NCBI GenBank assembly: GCA_029959085.1 | Contig: JARWIR010000002.1 | Location: forward strand, 79,140,224-79,204,223 | Source of the DNA: Nemophila menziesii | Taxonomy: Eukaryota; Streptophyta; Magnoliopsida; Boraginales; Hydrophyllaceae | Direction of reading: 5' to 3' | DNA length: 64,000 bases | In this document: positions 12,028 through 22,261 of the stretch, one piece after another | Layout: each line of letters starts with the position of its first letter | How positions within the stretch are numbered: position 1 is the stretch's first letter | The notes under the pieces: model-generated | Told to the model about the DNA's origin: nothing | Databases searched by the model: none | The model's input: the letters and a program-made list of their open reading frames with translations, nothing else | Program-made: the position numbers and the translations under genes

Positions 12028-13510
12028 TGATGTCTCCTCATTTGTGATAATAAAATATACTCATGAGACATCATTTTAGACTTATTTATTAGTTTATAGG
12101 TTGATTTTAGCTTAATTTAGTGCACTTTCCTATTTTGGGTCTTGATTTGTAGAATTATTATTTTTAGAGCATATTGGGTTTAATTGTTTATTTAGTGTGA
12201 AGCTTTAAAGATAATTAGGGAGATTAATTAGATTCCAAGTCAAAGACTACAACTTATGAAAAGATTTGCATGGAAATTGGAGATAAAGGAAACAAAGGCT
12301 AAAAAGATGGAAAAGGAAAAGCTGCCTAAATCTGGGATTCTGCACACACGTCCAAAGATGTAGGTTTTTACCTAAGAAATAGGTCGAATTTGGATATTTC
12401 CTTCTCTAAGGGTCAAGATAATTCTGTTGCGATTCTTTTGGTATCTTATGGAGCAAAATCCGACCAATAATGAAGAAGATATGCTCAAAACGGTCCAGCA
12501 GTGTTTTCCTTACGAATTTGAGTTGGGCTAGGAGTCCATTACTTGAAGTTATCCCCAAGAAACGAATTAGATCAACCTATGCACTATAAATACAGCCTCT
12601 TAACACTCTTAAATCATCCTTGGTGAAACCTTAAGCCAAGAGGAAGCTGATAACACAAGGGAGAAGTCTGGAAGGAGCTGTTCATCAACAATGTCTTCTT
12701 CTACCTTTAATTTTGTAATTTCTTTCTTTTCTTTCATGAACTAAATTTCTCTAGCTTGAGTTTTTAGCATATATGTATGAACCCTAGTTTTGATTGACAT
12801 CTATCTAATTTGGGAATTCAATGTTTTAAATAGAATTATAGTTTTTATTCTCTGTTTATGTGTTTGGATTTATATTCTGTGTTCTTGTGGACGGCCGCCA
12901 TATAGAATTACCATCTAGTAATTAGGTTACCATTGACAACGGTGTTTAATTGCATGTTTAGCACATAACGTTTAGTTTTAGGTTTGATCTGACAACCCAA
13001 CCTAGCTAGATAATCACTATGGTTTAGTCTCTGTGACTATTTACCAATTACAGGAAAAGTTTGCTTAGGAAGCCTTATTGACACAGGTAAATCCTATTTA
13101 AAACTACCGATAGCATATTGGGACCGATTAGGGAAATACTACATAATTCACCCTTACATGTTTAGAATGGCAAAACTAGTGGGGATTACATGCTAATAAC
13201 TTAAGCTATATTCTCATATTTCATCTCTTTCATCTTTAAATTTTATGTCTTTTAATTATTAGGTTTATTTTAGTTTATTAGAAAATCAAACAAAAATCTA
13301 TTTATCTTTACTTTTATTTGCGTTTAGTTGTTCTAGCTTTATTTATTTACACTTGATATTTCCATAAGTTTCTTCTAACCTTCGTAGTCTCTGCGGAACG
13401 AATCTTAATCTAAAACTTGCATACGATCTGTATACTTGTAGAACCGTGTAGTTCTAGGGTGTTTTTGCACTTTATTTATATCCTATTTTATCACACCCTA
13501 GGCCCCACCG
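12028..13510 (+). mobile_element. Solo Athila-type LTR with an 80-bp flanking duplication
   Basis: It begins TGATGTCTCCTCATTTGTG and ends in CCCCACCG, where the family normally ends CCA. It is 1483 bp and closely similar to 25578-27152. It contains the usual LTR landmarks: a 'tataaatacagcctc' TATA/transcription-start region near 12580, and the 'gaacgaatctt' and 'tatcacaccctaggcc' terminal phrases. Its flanks lack a normal 5-bp duplication; instead 80 identical bases stand on each side. Confidence 0.85.
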
Positions 13511-13590
13511 TGTCGACAATTTTCACCACTTTGTGATTTAGGATCCTCTTTATTCATTTTCAGCTATAGTGAAAAAATATATATCAATCC
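13511..13590. repeat. Right copy of the 80-bp direct repeat
   Basis: Base-for-base the same as 11948-12027. Confidence 0.9.
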
Positions 13591-14949
13591 CATAAACCTT
13601 CTCACGGTTTTATATATTTTCACTAGATAAATAATTTTTATGGCTTTTCCATATTCATGTACAGTACCTTGGTCTAATGCATGTGTCAACATTAGTTGGC
13701 TCAGTAATTTTCTATTGTATTACCGGATGTGCACATCCCACGGTTATTACCATTTCATCATATACTCATGAATTTTTCTTCTTCGGGGAATGGTATATCT
13801 TGAATCAACAGGTCAATCATGCTTCATGCATTGATAATATGCATTACATGTCTACCACACTGCATGTGTTGGTTAGATGTATTACAAGTTTACCGCCTTC
13901 ATGCGTTGGTTAGTATTATTCTAAGCTCACCACGCTTCAAGCGTTGGTTAAATGCATTTGCTGACATTTTTTAATATGTCCTTCTAGGACAATCATCTAT
14001 ACTGGAGCGTTAACAGTATATTTATGGGATTTTTCAATATTCTATGTATTCTTCGAATGTATTTGGTATATTATTTGTAACATTTCGCAAATGACTCCTC
14101 TCTTGTGATGAATTGTTTTCGTGATTTTTCCTTTTTGTGAAATTTCTTATTATTCCACTTCTGTTGGTAAGAATTCTATTCTTTATAGTATTCATACTAC
14201 AAATGAATTAAGGGTTGATTCTTTAATAACCTCAATCTCGACTAAAGTATGGATCATCATTGCGTCAATTCCAAACAAATTGGAAGATGTTGTATTTTCT
14301 TCAACAAACACAATATTATTCACTTCAGGGAATAATTTTAGTCAAGAAATATTATATTTTATTCATTCGACTTTTGTTATCATCAAATCTATTTTATAGA
14401 TATTAAAAGTTGTTATATTCCATTCAGGGAATGTAACTCCATTCATCTCGACAAATGAAACTTAGCCAGTGGAGCGGAAATCGTGATTTTGAATCAATAA
14501 TCCATTATTTTTCTCGTTTACAAGCATATATAATTTTAAATCTATAATATTGGGAAAACACTTTACTCACGATATTATTATTCCAGTATTAAAATTGTGG
14601 GTTAGAAAGTTTGAGATAAAATTCTCCAACACGTATTCATCCGGACTACTTCGTCCAATATGAATCTATAGCATAAAATTGTATTGGATAAGCAAATGCA
14701 AAGAGCGTATTTTACGGAATATATAGATATTACACGGGGACTACTAGTTATATATGGCATCAATAAAATATACACGGCTCTAGTACATATACGTAATTGA
14801 ATAGTACAAATTTGTCTCATAGTTAAACTTCAAAAATCATAATCATTAAATTATTTCCGCCCCCCAATCGGGTATTCAAGATTTGGCTTCGGTATCAAAT
14901 AAGTCACTAATATCTTTTTCTTTGATTCCATTTCTACTCAATAGAGATA
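13591..14949. other. Copia interior, decayed, no supported gene
   Basis: AT-rich with short open frames only. A phrase around 'cttcaggga' recurs several times between 14.3 and 15.6 kb. By position this should be former gag-pol of the copia element, but I cannot align any pol motif here. Confidence 0.45.
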
Positions 14950-15175
14950 AACCAGATTTTTTTTTCTTCATACGGGTATCATCATTTTGTGACGATTTTG
15001 TTTTAGTGCCTTTACCAATATTTTTCCACTTCTAGTGGTTATGATTATTTTTCTTAGTAGTATTAAGACTACTATGAGACCACAAATTATTCTTTCCACG
15101 ACCTTAGCCTCTTCTGGAGTCCAGGTCACCATAATTTCAATTCTAAACATATGAAAATAATTTATTTTCTTCAAG
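14950..15175 (-). pseudogene. Possible copia gag basic / RG-rich remnant
   Basis: In a shifted minus-strand frame the codons read as an alternating Gly-Arg run (GRGRGRGRNN) followed by Asn/Lys-rich residues. Such a run often precedes the CCHC knuckle of Ale/Retrofit-type gag. The frame is broken and the knuckle itself is not recognisable. It sits in the expected order between the primer site and the 3' end. Confidence 0.35.
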
Positions 15176-15664
15176 GATTATAGTTTTATTTCAGGAAACG
15201 GATTTTATAGAGATTAAAAACCGTTTATTCACTTCAGGGAACATAACTTAGTTGAAATAATATAAATTATGAGATTACAATACCATATCAAGTTATAAAA
15301 GATTATCAATATATAATCTTATAATTACAAATGAATTAAATTCAACTTGATTATTCTATTTGAAAAATTCACCAATGTAGCTTCTGTTTTTTCATGTATT
15401 AATTTTCACTCCCTTCTATTATATATTGGAAAACTTGCATTTTCTTCCAGAAATGGATTTTCTTCGCGAAATACATATTCATTTACTTCTGGAAATGGTT
15501 ATAGATATGCAATACAATGTTTAAGCAACTCGCTTATTACCAACACCCAGTCAATTTCAATAAATATAAAAACAGGTTGCATTTACTTCAGGTTATGCAA
15601 TTTTATTCGTTTCGGGGTACAAAAATAATACAGTAGAACGTGAAGCTTAATTTTAAATTAAGAA

Positions 15665-16012
15665 TTCATTTTTTTGGTAAAATATGTTGTTCTTTTTCGA
15701 TATGAGACATGTTGGAATCTCACAAGTATCGAAAATAATTAATTTATGCTTCACACATAAATATATATATACATTTAAATTATATATTATCATAGATCGA
15801 TTGGTAAAATAAGTTGTTTTATTTTGAATTGGCAGAGGTTCGAATCTCACAAGTGTCAGAATCAATTAATTTATGCTTCAGGCATAAATATATGTATATC
15901 TAAATATATTAGATTAAAAGTCACATTGTAGCTCAATTGGTAAAATAACTTATTACATTTTGATTCGGGACAGGTTCGAATCATCTAAGTCGCAAAAACA
16001 ATCTATATTATA
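15665..16012 (+). repeat. Tandem tRNA-like units (three) with hairpins between them
   Basis: Units are about 136 bp. Unit 2 has an A-box-like TAGATCGATTGG (15793) and a B box GGTTCGAATC (15837). Unit 3 has TAGCTCAATTGG (15929) and GGTTCGAATC (15973). Unit 1 is more worn (GTTGGAATC near 15710). A-to-B distance is 44 in both clear units. Between units stands the perfect hairpin ATTTATGC-TTCAG-GCATAAAT (15869-15889). These are not functional tRNA genes: no full cloverleaf and no CCA-proximal stem. Confidence 0.65.
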
Positions 16013-18084
16013 TTTCGAAGTTTTTTCTACGGTCTGGATTTACCTACATAAGTGGTGGCCAGGATTTAATCTGACTAAACATAAGTGGTGGCTAGAATTA
16101 ATTCTGGTCCCACTTATCATTAATACCATTAACTAATTTTTATTTACTTAATAAAAAAATTATATTTTGAAACAAAAAACCTTAAATCACTCCCTTATTT
16201 CTCTCAATATTTTTTTATTCTTCTCATAAATCTCTTAAAATTTTCACTTTTTTTATTTTCTCATTTGTTATATCTATATAAAAACCACATTGATCTTTCA
16301 AAAGATATTTTTCGAAAAGCTAATGAAGGAAAATAATATTGAAATATATGGTGGAGATAAAAATAATAATAATAATATCTTGAAACATTTAAGAACAATT
16401 GGGCAAATTCGATTTGAACCTTTACAATCAAATTACAACAAATTCATATTTTGTTTTATAATACTTTAATAACGGAAATGAAGTATATTTTATTGTAAAA
16501 ATATATCAATAAAAGTTACATTATTAATTATAAAAATTATTTGACTATCCTGCATTTAATATTTTCTATTAATATTTAAAAATTCTTTATTTCTCTCACC
16601 CTTATTTCTCTCATTATTATTTTATTCTTCTCATAAATCTCTCAAATTTTTTAATTTTTTTTAATTTTCTCATTTATTGTATCTATATAAAAACCACATT
16701 GATCTTTAAAAAATATTTTTTCAAATTGGGAATATGGGAGCAGTGTATTACCTTGATTTTTCGACCCCTTATCCATCACCTTAGACCCTTAACTATAAAC
16801 CTTAGCGTTAACCTTAACCTTAACTTTACCCTTAACCTTAAACTTAACCTTAACCTTAGCCCAAACCTAAACCAAAATCCAAACCTTAACCTTAATCTTA
16901 ACCTAAACCCAAACCTTAACCTTAACCTTAACCTTAACATTAACCTTAACCTTAAACTTAACCTTAACCTTTAACTTTGTTTTTAACTTTACCTTTACCT
17001 TACCTTTACCTTTACCTTAACCTTAACTTGAACCTTAACCTTGACCTTAACCTTGACCTTGACCTTAACCTTAACCTTAACCTTAAACGTAAGCTATACC
17101 TTAACCTTAACCCTCAACCTATTATCCATAACCTTAACCCCTTAGCTATTAACCTTATTCTTAACCTTATCCTTAGCCTTAGCCTTAACCTAACCTTGAC
17201 CTTAAACTTAACCTTAATCTAAACCTTAATCTTAACTTTAACCTTATCCTTAACATTAACCTTAATCCTAAACTTAACATTAAACTTAACCTTAAACTTA
17301 AACCTTAAACCTTACATCTTAAACCTTAAACCTTACATCTTAAACCTTAAACCCTAATCTTCATCATCACCTTAACCTTAAATTTAATCTTAACCCTTAA
17401 CCTTAAACCTTAAACCTTACACCTTAAACCTTAAACCTTTCCTTGACCTTGAACCTTAAACCTTACAACCTTATCTTCATCTTCACTTTAACCTTAACCC
17501 TTATACCTTAAACCTTAACCCTTGAATCTCAAGCCTTAACCTTTACATTCACCTTCATCTTAAGTTTAACCTAAACATTAACCATAATCTTAACCTTGAA
17601 GTTAAAACTTAACCTTAATCTTGAACCTTGAACCTTGAACCTTAAACATTAATCTTGAACCTTGAACCTTGAACCTTAAACCTTAAACCTTAACCTTAAA
17701 CTTAACCTTACCTTTCATCTTAAATGTAACCTTAACCTTAAACAGATAAAGAATCATCGCGCTAATATTCGACCTTGAACCTAAAATTTTGTTAAACCTT
17801 AAACGTTTAATCCTAAACATTAACTCTAACTTAACCTTAATATTAAGTTAAATTTAACCTTAACCTTGACTTAAAATTTAACCTTAACCCTTAACTTTAA
17901 CCTTAAAACTAACCTCATCCTTAACCTTGACCTAAACCTTAACCCTAACATTAACCTTAAACTCAACCTTAACCTTAACCTAACCTTCTTCTTGATGAGC
18001 AACGAAAGAAAAACCTGAACCCTAACTTTAACCTTGACCGTCACCCTTGGAACCTGTGTTCAATTTCCGTTAACAAAACAACTA
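16013..18084. repeat. CCTTAA-array element, copy 1
   Basis: The first 770 bases are AT-rich. They start near 'ttttttctacggtctgg', with repeats of 'cataagtggtggc' and 'ctcccttatttctctc' blocks. From about 16786 to 18045 the sequence is a degenerate array of CCTTAA and CCTTAAA words with variants (ccttga, cctttac, cctaaa). It ends 'ggaacctgtgttcaatttcc'. The same element recurs at 48985-51160. It encodes nothing credible. Confidence 0.85.
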
Positions 18085-18290
18085 TGAAGGTTAGGGGAAT
18101 CTTATGCAATAATCAAGTGCAAATATTAAAAGCTAGAACAAATAAAAACGCGGAAAAGTAAAAGACAAATAGATTTTTATTTGGTTTTCAATTAACTAAA
18201 TTAAACTAATAAAGTAAAGACATGAAATTAAATGCAAGAGAAGAAGTTAGTATGAGAGTTTAGCTTGAGTAAATATTAATTATTATTTTT
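18085..18290 (-). mobile_element. Fragment of an Athila-type LTR, reversed
   Basis: On the minus strand it matches the 3' third of the short-subfamily LTRs, for example around 13200-13400 and 26850-27020 ('cacttgat...gcataag', 'tttgcatttaatttcatgtc'-like text). It splits a copy of the 'ggaacctgtgttc' phrase from its continuation. Confidence 0.6.
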
Positions 18291-18430
18291 TGAACCTGGG
18301 TTCGATTCCTGTCAACAGAATTCATTTTTGCTTTAGTGTCTTCAGACATGAGTTTTTTTTAACCTGGGTTCGATTCCTGTCAACGGAATTTATTTTTGCT
18401 TTAGTGTCTTCAAACACGGGTTTTACCTAG
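18291..18430 (+). repeat. Two ~67-bp tandem units with B-box-like core
   Basis: Both units read aacctgggttcgattcctg, then a variable AT stretch and 'gctttagtgtcttca'. A third relative is the end of the CCTTAA element (about 18050 and 51127-51190). The core GGTTCGATTCC looks like a tRNA T-arm, but there is no matching 5' half. Confidence 0.6.
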
Positions 18431-18900
18431 TTAATTTATACTTCAGGCATAAATATATGTATATATAAATATATTGGATTAACAATCATATTATATCTCA
18501 ATCGGTAAATTATGCTAATCTCTTTAGATATGGCACTGGTTTGAATCTTGCAAGTTTCAAAAATATGCAAAAAAAAAATTCTAGGCTTCCGGGCCTTTCT
18601 AGCGTTAGATTTCGAAAGAAAAATAATTTATGCTTCGCGCATATATATTTTGTTTTCTAGGCTTCAGACTTATAATATTAAATTTAGGCTTCAGGCCTAT
18701 ACGATTTTTTTTAATCCTTCGGGCATTGTAGGCTTCAAGCATAGAAATAAATCTCGTTTTACTTTCAAGCCATTCAAAATTATTTTTTACATATAGGCTC
18801 CAGACCTCTATTTTTATTTTAAAGTGATTAACCATTGTACCAGCTTGAATAGTATAATAGTGTTGTATAGGATGCAATGGAAGTCCTTATAATAATTTTA
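18431..18900 (+). repeat. Fourth tRNA-like unit and a cluster of micro-hairpins
   Basis: A-box-like TATCTCAATCGG is at 18493 and B-box-like GGTTTGAATC at 18538, 45 apart. After it come hairpins with different stems and similar loops: TATGC-TTCGC-GCATA (18629-18643) and TAGGC-TTCAG-GCCTA (18685-18699), plus worn relatives to 18810. No ORF here is credible. Confidence 0.6.
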
Positions 18901-18951
18901 TCGGTTGCAATGGAAAGTCCTTATCATACCCTCTTTCTTTTTTGTCAAAAG

Positions 18952-19028
<77 letters not shown>
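18952..19028. repeat. (TA)n microsatellite
   Basis: About 38 uninterrupted TA dinucleotides, inside the copia element near its primer-site end. Confidence 0.95.
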
Positions 19029-19029
<1 letters not shown>

Positions 19030-19526
19030 CTATACATATATAAAATATAGTAATATAAATCATACCTGAAAAAATTTCTCCTTGATTCGATCGGCAGAGA
19101 CTCGTGTTGATAACGTGTTATAAACTATAAGAGATAGAAAATTATGGAGAGAAACTAAACTAGATGGAGAAATATGGAGAGGATAATATCATTTCTTCTT
19201 TCAACATATGTGTAAAATACAATGGGGATGAAGGTCATATATTTATAGGAGATATATGACCCTACATCTCATACATTAAGTGTCTTATATAAAGATGGGG
19301 ATTGGAGAAATATAGAAACAAAAAGGACATCCACTTATAATATTTTATTTACAATAATAATATATATAATTTTATATTGTTTTTTATAGTTAATTGCTAA
19401 AAAGGTCCAAAAATATTTTCTCTCACGCATAACAAGTCCAAATTTTAAATAAAAGTACTGTTATAGATCCAAAAAGTTTGAACCAATGAGTTTGAATTAC
19501 ATGACCTCACTATAAATTTCTTTTTG

Positions 19527-19640
19527 AACCAGTTGGGATTAGCTCACTGACCAGAAACTTGGTTATCCAATCTAGTGGTGCAGGTTCGAATCGAGTCAAT
19601 GGATCTGAGTCCAAAATGGCTCTCCTATGTAACAAAAAAT
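19527..19640 (+). mobile_element. tRNA-derived SINE, copy 1
   Basis: It starts aaccagttgggattag. The A box is TTAGCTCACTGA at 19539 and the B box is GGTTCGAATC at 19583. The body ends 'ctcctatgtaac' with an A-rich tail. Flanks 'tttctttttga' and 'attctatttga' are a worn target duplication. Copies A and C of the surrounding repeat lack it. Same family as 48857-48967. Confidence 0.8.
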
Positions 19641-20127
19641 AAAATTCTATTTGAAAATTAAATTAGACTCTAAAATAAAAAGAATAAATTTATAATAAAT
19701 CTAAAAAACTATTAAATTGCATTAATTTATTTACTAAACTCTACATCACTCAATTATTATAATCCATTAATAAAAAAACTTTGGAAAATTCAAATGATAA
19801 TACGAATATTGACCAGTAGATCTCTCTAAAAAATTAATTGTATAGGTAGATAAGTAGGGTATTTTTCCGTCAAAATATTATAAAAGAGCAATTACTGAGT
19901 AATGACACAAACACCCGTTATAACTAATTGAAAATTAAATTGTACTAAGTGTGACTTGAACAAGTAGTCTTTTGATTTTCCACCAACAAAATATAATGGG
20001 ATTGTACCTATCAAGCTCGATAAAATATTACCCATTATACATGGTGGGATATTACCCATCACAGTGATTAGTAAAAGCTACTATTTAAGCAAATATACAA
20101 ATAGAAAAAGCACCAGATAACCTTATA

Positions 20128-20880
20128 CATGTATGCTTTAGCATTGTATTGGTCACCCATAGTCGATTCCCTGATAGAGGGAAGCCATATAATGACTCTT
20201 AGGTACACTCGTGGGGAAAATGCGTCTTCAAGTTCTACGTGCTTGTAGAACTAAGGATACGAAATATCATATACAATACATGATATGTTATTTTTAATTT
20301 TAACACAACATACACACATAATACATATATCAAATGCATATGCATCCTCCCACCCCATACGGGATTTATTTACCTATTGAGCTCATCAACTTTGAGAAAA
20401 TATGTGTCACCCAATCATAACTTATTAGGCGACTTTCACGATCCAAACGTGGTGAACCAGATATATAAATTTATTGTCAATCCTAGCATACATACTAAAA
20501 TTACAAATATGTCCAAATTGGCTACAATATTCCTTCTTTTCAAGACCTTTGTGATTTTTTCTTCACTTGTTGAATCTCTACTATTCCCTCTTGATCCATG
20601 AATTGGGCAATGACTCATGCTTTACGAGGTCATTGATTTATTACAAAATAACTATTAATGGAGATATATTATACGACATTATCAATTACTATTTATATCT
20701 TCTTTATCACTTACGTGATGCCAATGGTCGATCCATTGAAGAACGGGGATACCTTAGCTAACTTCTCTCTATAAGTCTACTACATTTACAGGGGGTCTTG
20801 TATTAATGTTTGATTTATAGAGTTCTACTAATATTATACATATTTAATCTACGGTAGATACTTATATAACTTACGTGAAT
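20128..20880. other. Spacer with no recognised gene
   Basis: Begins where duplication copy B ends. It holds only short frames without known motifs. Text such as 'ctatttaagc...accttatacatg' gives way to unique sequence. I see no repeat ends here. Confidence 0.5.
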
Positions 20881-21700
20881 CGAGGGAATTCTTGCCAAAT
20901 AGTAGGAGAGAGTGATAAGTAGGTACTCCTTCAATGGATGTCAGTCATTCTCCTACTACATATAAATATACTCGCATTCATCCTTTACCTCTTCTAACAC
21001 GTGCCCAGATCGATGTAGAATCTGATCCTTTAGCCTAGGCGTGGGGTATCATGGTTTGACCATTAACTATCATGCCATTATAGTAAGGGGGAGTGATTAG
21101 TAGGCAGTCCTATAATGGTTGTCAGTTAGTTTCCTTCTCTATATAATCATACTCAAATTCATCCTTAATTACTTCCAATATGTGCTCGGATCGATATAAA
21201 ATATGATCACTTAGCTTGGGTGATAGAACAAAATATAATGCTGATACAAGAATATTCCCGATGAGGCTTGGAAGGTCAAAACCGAGGGGTATACACTGAG
21301 TCGGGGGAAGAGTACATCTACCAAAGGGAGAGAAGTGCCAAACTCTTCCTAGGACAGATGTGATGAGCCACCCGCTACATCCAAGGCCATGACGAGGTTA
21401 ATTAGTCGGTATCGACAACGACCTAAAGTGTGCACTCATCTTTGTCTAATATTGAACATCATGCTAGCGCTCCAGGCACACACACGACATTTATAATTAC
21501 CCCATTCCATAGTAGAATTTGGTACACTTTATCTCTCTCTGAAAATGGTTGTGGTTATTATACAGTCGACATAAATCTCTATAAATACTTGGGTCAAGTA
21601 ATCTCGATAGCAATAATGCTAATGTTGAGGGTCGGAGTGCCAATCGGAAGCGCACCTCCCTTTGGTCCTGAACTAGTGTCTGGTTACAGGAAAGCCTAGG
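20881..21700 (+). mobile_element. Tat-like Ty3/gypsy LTR remnant with duplicated start
   Basis: Two related starts lie about 180 bp apart, each after a purine tract: gtaggagagag-TGATAAGTAGG near 20911 and gtaagggggag-TGATTAGTAGG near 21092. Each is followed by 'gtcagt...cattc' and 'cggatcgat...aatatgatc'. The downstream end has a 'tataaatacttgggtcaag' promoter-like region and the phrase 'ttgagggtcggagtgcc...gaactagtgtctggttaca'. That is the kind of text seen at the 3' end of Tat/Ogre-type LTRs. There is no coding region attached. Confidence 0.55.
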
Positions 21701-21924
21701 CCACACTGCTAAATCCTCGGCAAGGTCCAGATCTAGCTTCACAATGTAGATTAGGTGTAAGGGACGCTATTCTTTCTAATAATTAAGACTTCAATACTTT
21801 TTTTCTCAACTGCTTAGAATATTAAATAGCATAATAAAGTGAAATATTACGAAAGTTACCCGATACCGTATAAGTTCTTGTCAAATCCGGTAAGTTGAGC
21901 TAACTGGGAAGGAGGAGAAATCCT

Positions 21925-22250
21925 TCATTCACCAAACAGTTTGCTAACAAGCTTTTGTTTGGCGACCCAATCAGCTACTTTATTACCTTTACGACTAACA
22001 AAGGAAAATAGAGGATTACAAGTCTCCACAATACCGTAAATCGATTTAAAAATATTACAACATTCAAAAATATTACAAAGGGTCCCAGTAGCTAAGGGTT
22101 TGACTATCACTTCACAATCACTTTCAATAATAGTTGAATTGGCAGGAAAACCTTTCACTATCTTGCAGCCCCACAAAACACCTTAAACTTCTGCTTCAGC
22201 AGAATTTCTAGACTCTATATCATTTGCATCAGCCTCAATCAAGTTGCCAA
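21925..22250 (-). pseudogene. LINE RNase H-like fragment
   Basis: Minus-strand codons read STIIESDCEVIVKPL, then NIFKSIYGI and a V-S-R-K-G-N-K-V-A-D-W-V-A-K end block. This is the classical C-terminal RNase H pattern of plant non-LTR elements (acidic ESD, late N-K-V-A-D). The upstream codons (AEAE-V) continue it through one stop. It lies just before repeat copy C. Confidence 0.65.
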
Positions 22251-22261
22251 TAAGTTAGAAT

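Larger units (their letters stand above)
11059..19353 (-). mobile_element. Degenerate Ty1/copia LTR retrotransposon with nested insertions
   Basis: LTRs lie at 11059-11312 and 19116-19353. Read on the minus strand they run TGTAAATAAAAT...TTTATAACA. The target duplication ATAAT is at 11054-11058 and 19354-19358, and copies A and C lack the insertion. On the minus strand the 5' LTR is followed by a CGTTATCAACACGAG primer-site-like sequence (19101-19115). The 3' LTR is preceded by the purine tract in CCAAGGGAGAG. These features suggest the Ale/Retrofit branch. Almost all gag-pol is gone; only a possible gag trace remains near 15 kb. The interior has been filled by a solo LTR, tRNA-like units, a CCTTAA array and a dinucleotide run. 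Confidence 0.8.
9444..20127 (+). repeat. Segmental duplication copy B, expanded by insertions
   Basis: It follows copy A head to tail. It matches 6268-6738, skips the LINE RNase H portion, and resumes at 9936 with the equivalent of 7974. It is then interrupted by a MITE (10046-10430), a Ty1/copia element (11059-19353) and a SINE (about 19527-19640), and ends at 20127. With the insertions removed it is about 2 kb. No host gene was found in it. Confidence 0.75.

Noticed and set aside
15929..15990. Functional tRNA gene
   Set aside because: A and B boxes fit, but no acceptor stem or anticodon arm can be drawn, and neighbouring worn copies show it is a repeat unit.
16699..17222. Open frames reading (Asn-Leu)n in the CCTTAA array, also at 50035-50313 and 50862-51095
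   Set aside because: They are translations of a six-base repeat and stay open in several frames and on both strands; there is no gene signal.
16786..18045. True chromosome end / telomere
   Set aside because: The dominant word is CCTTAA(A), not CCCTAAA. The array is interstitial, degenerate, and repeated 33 kb away inside the same unit.
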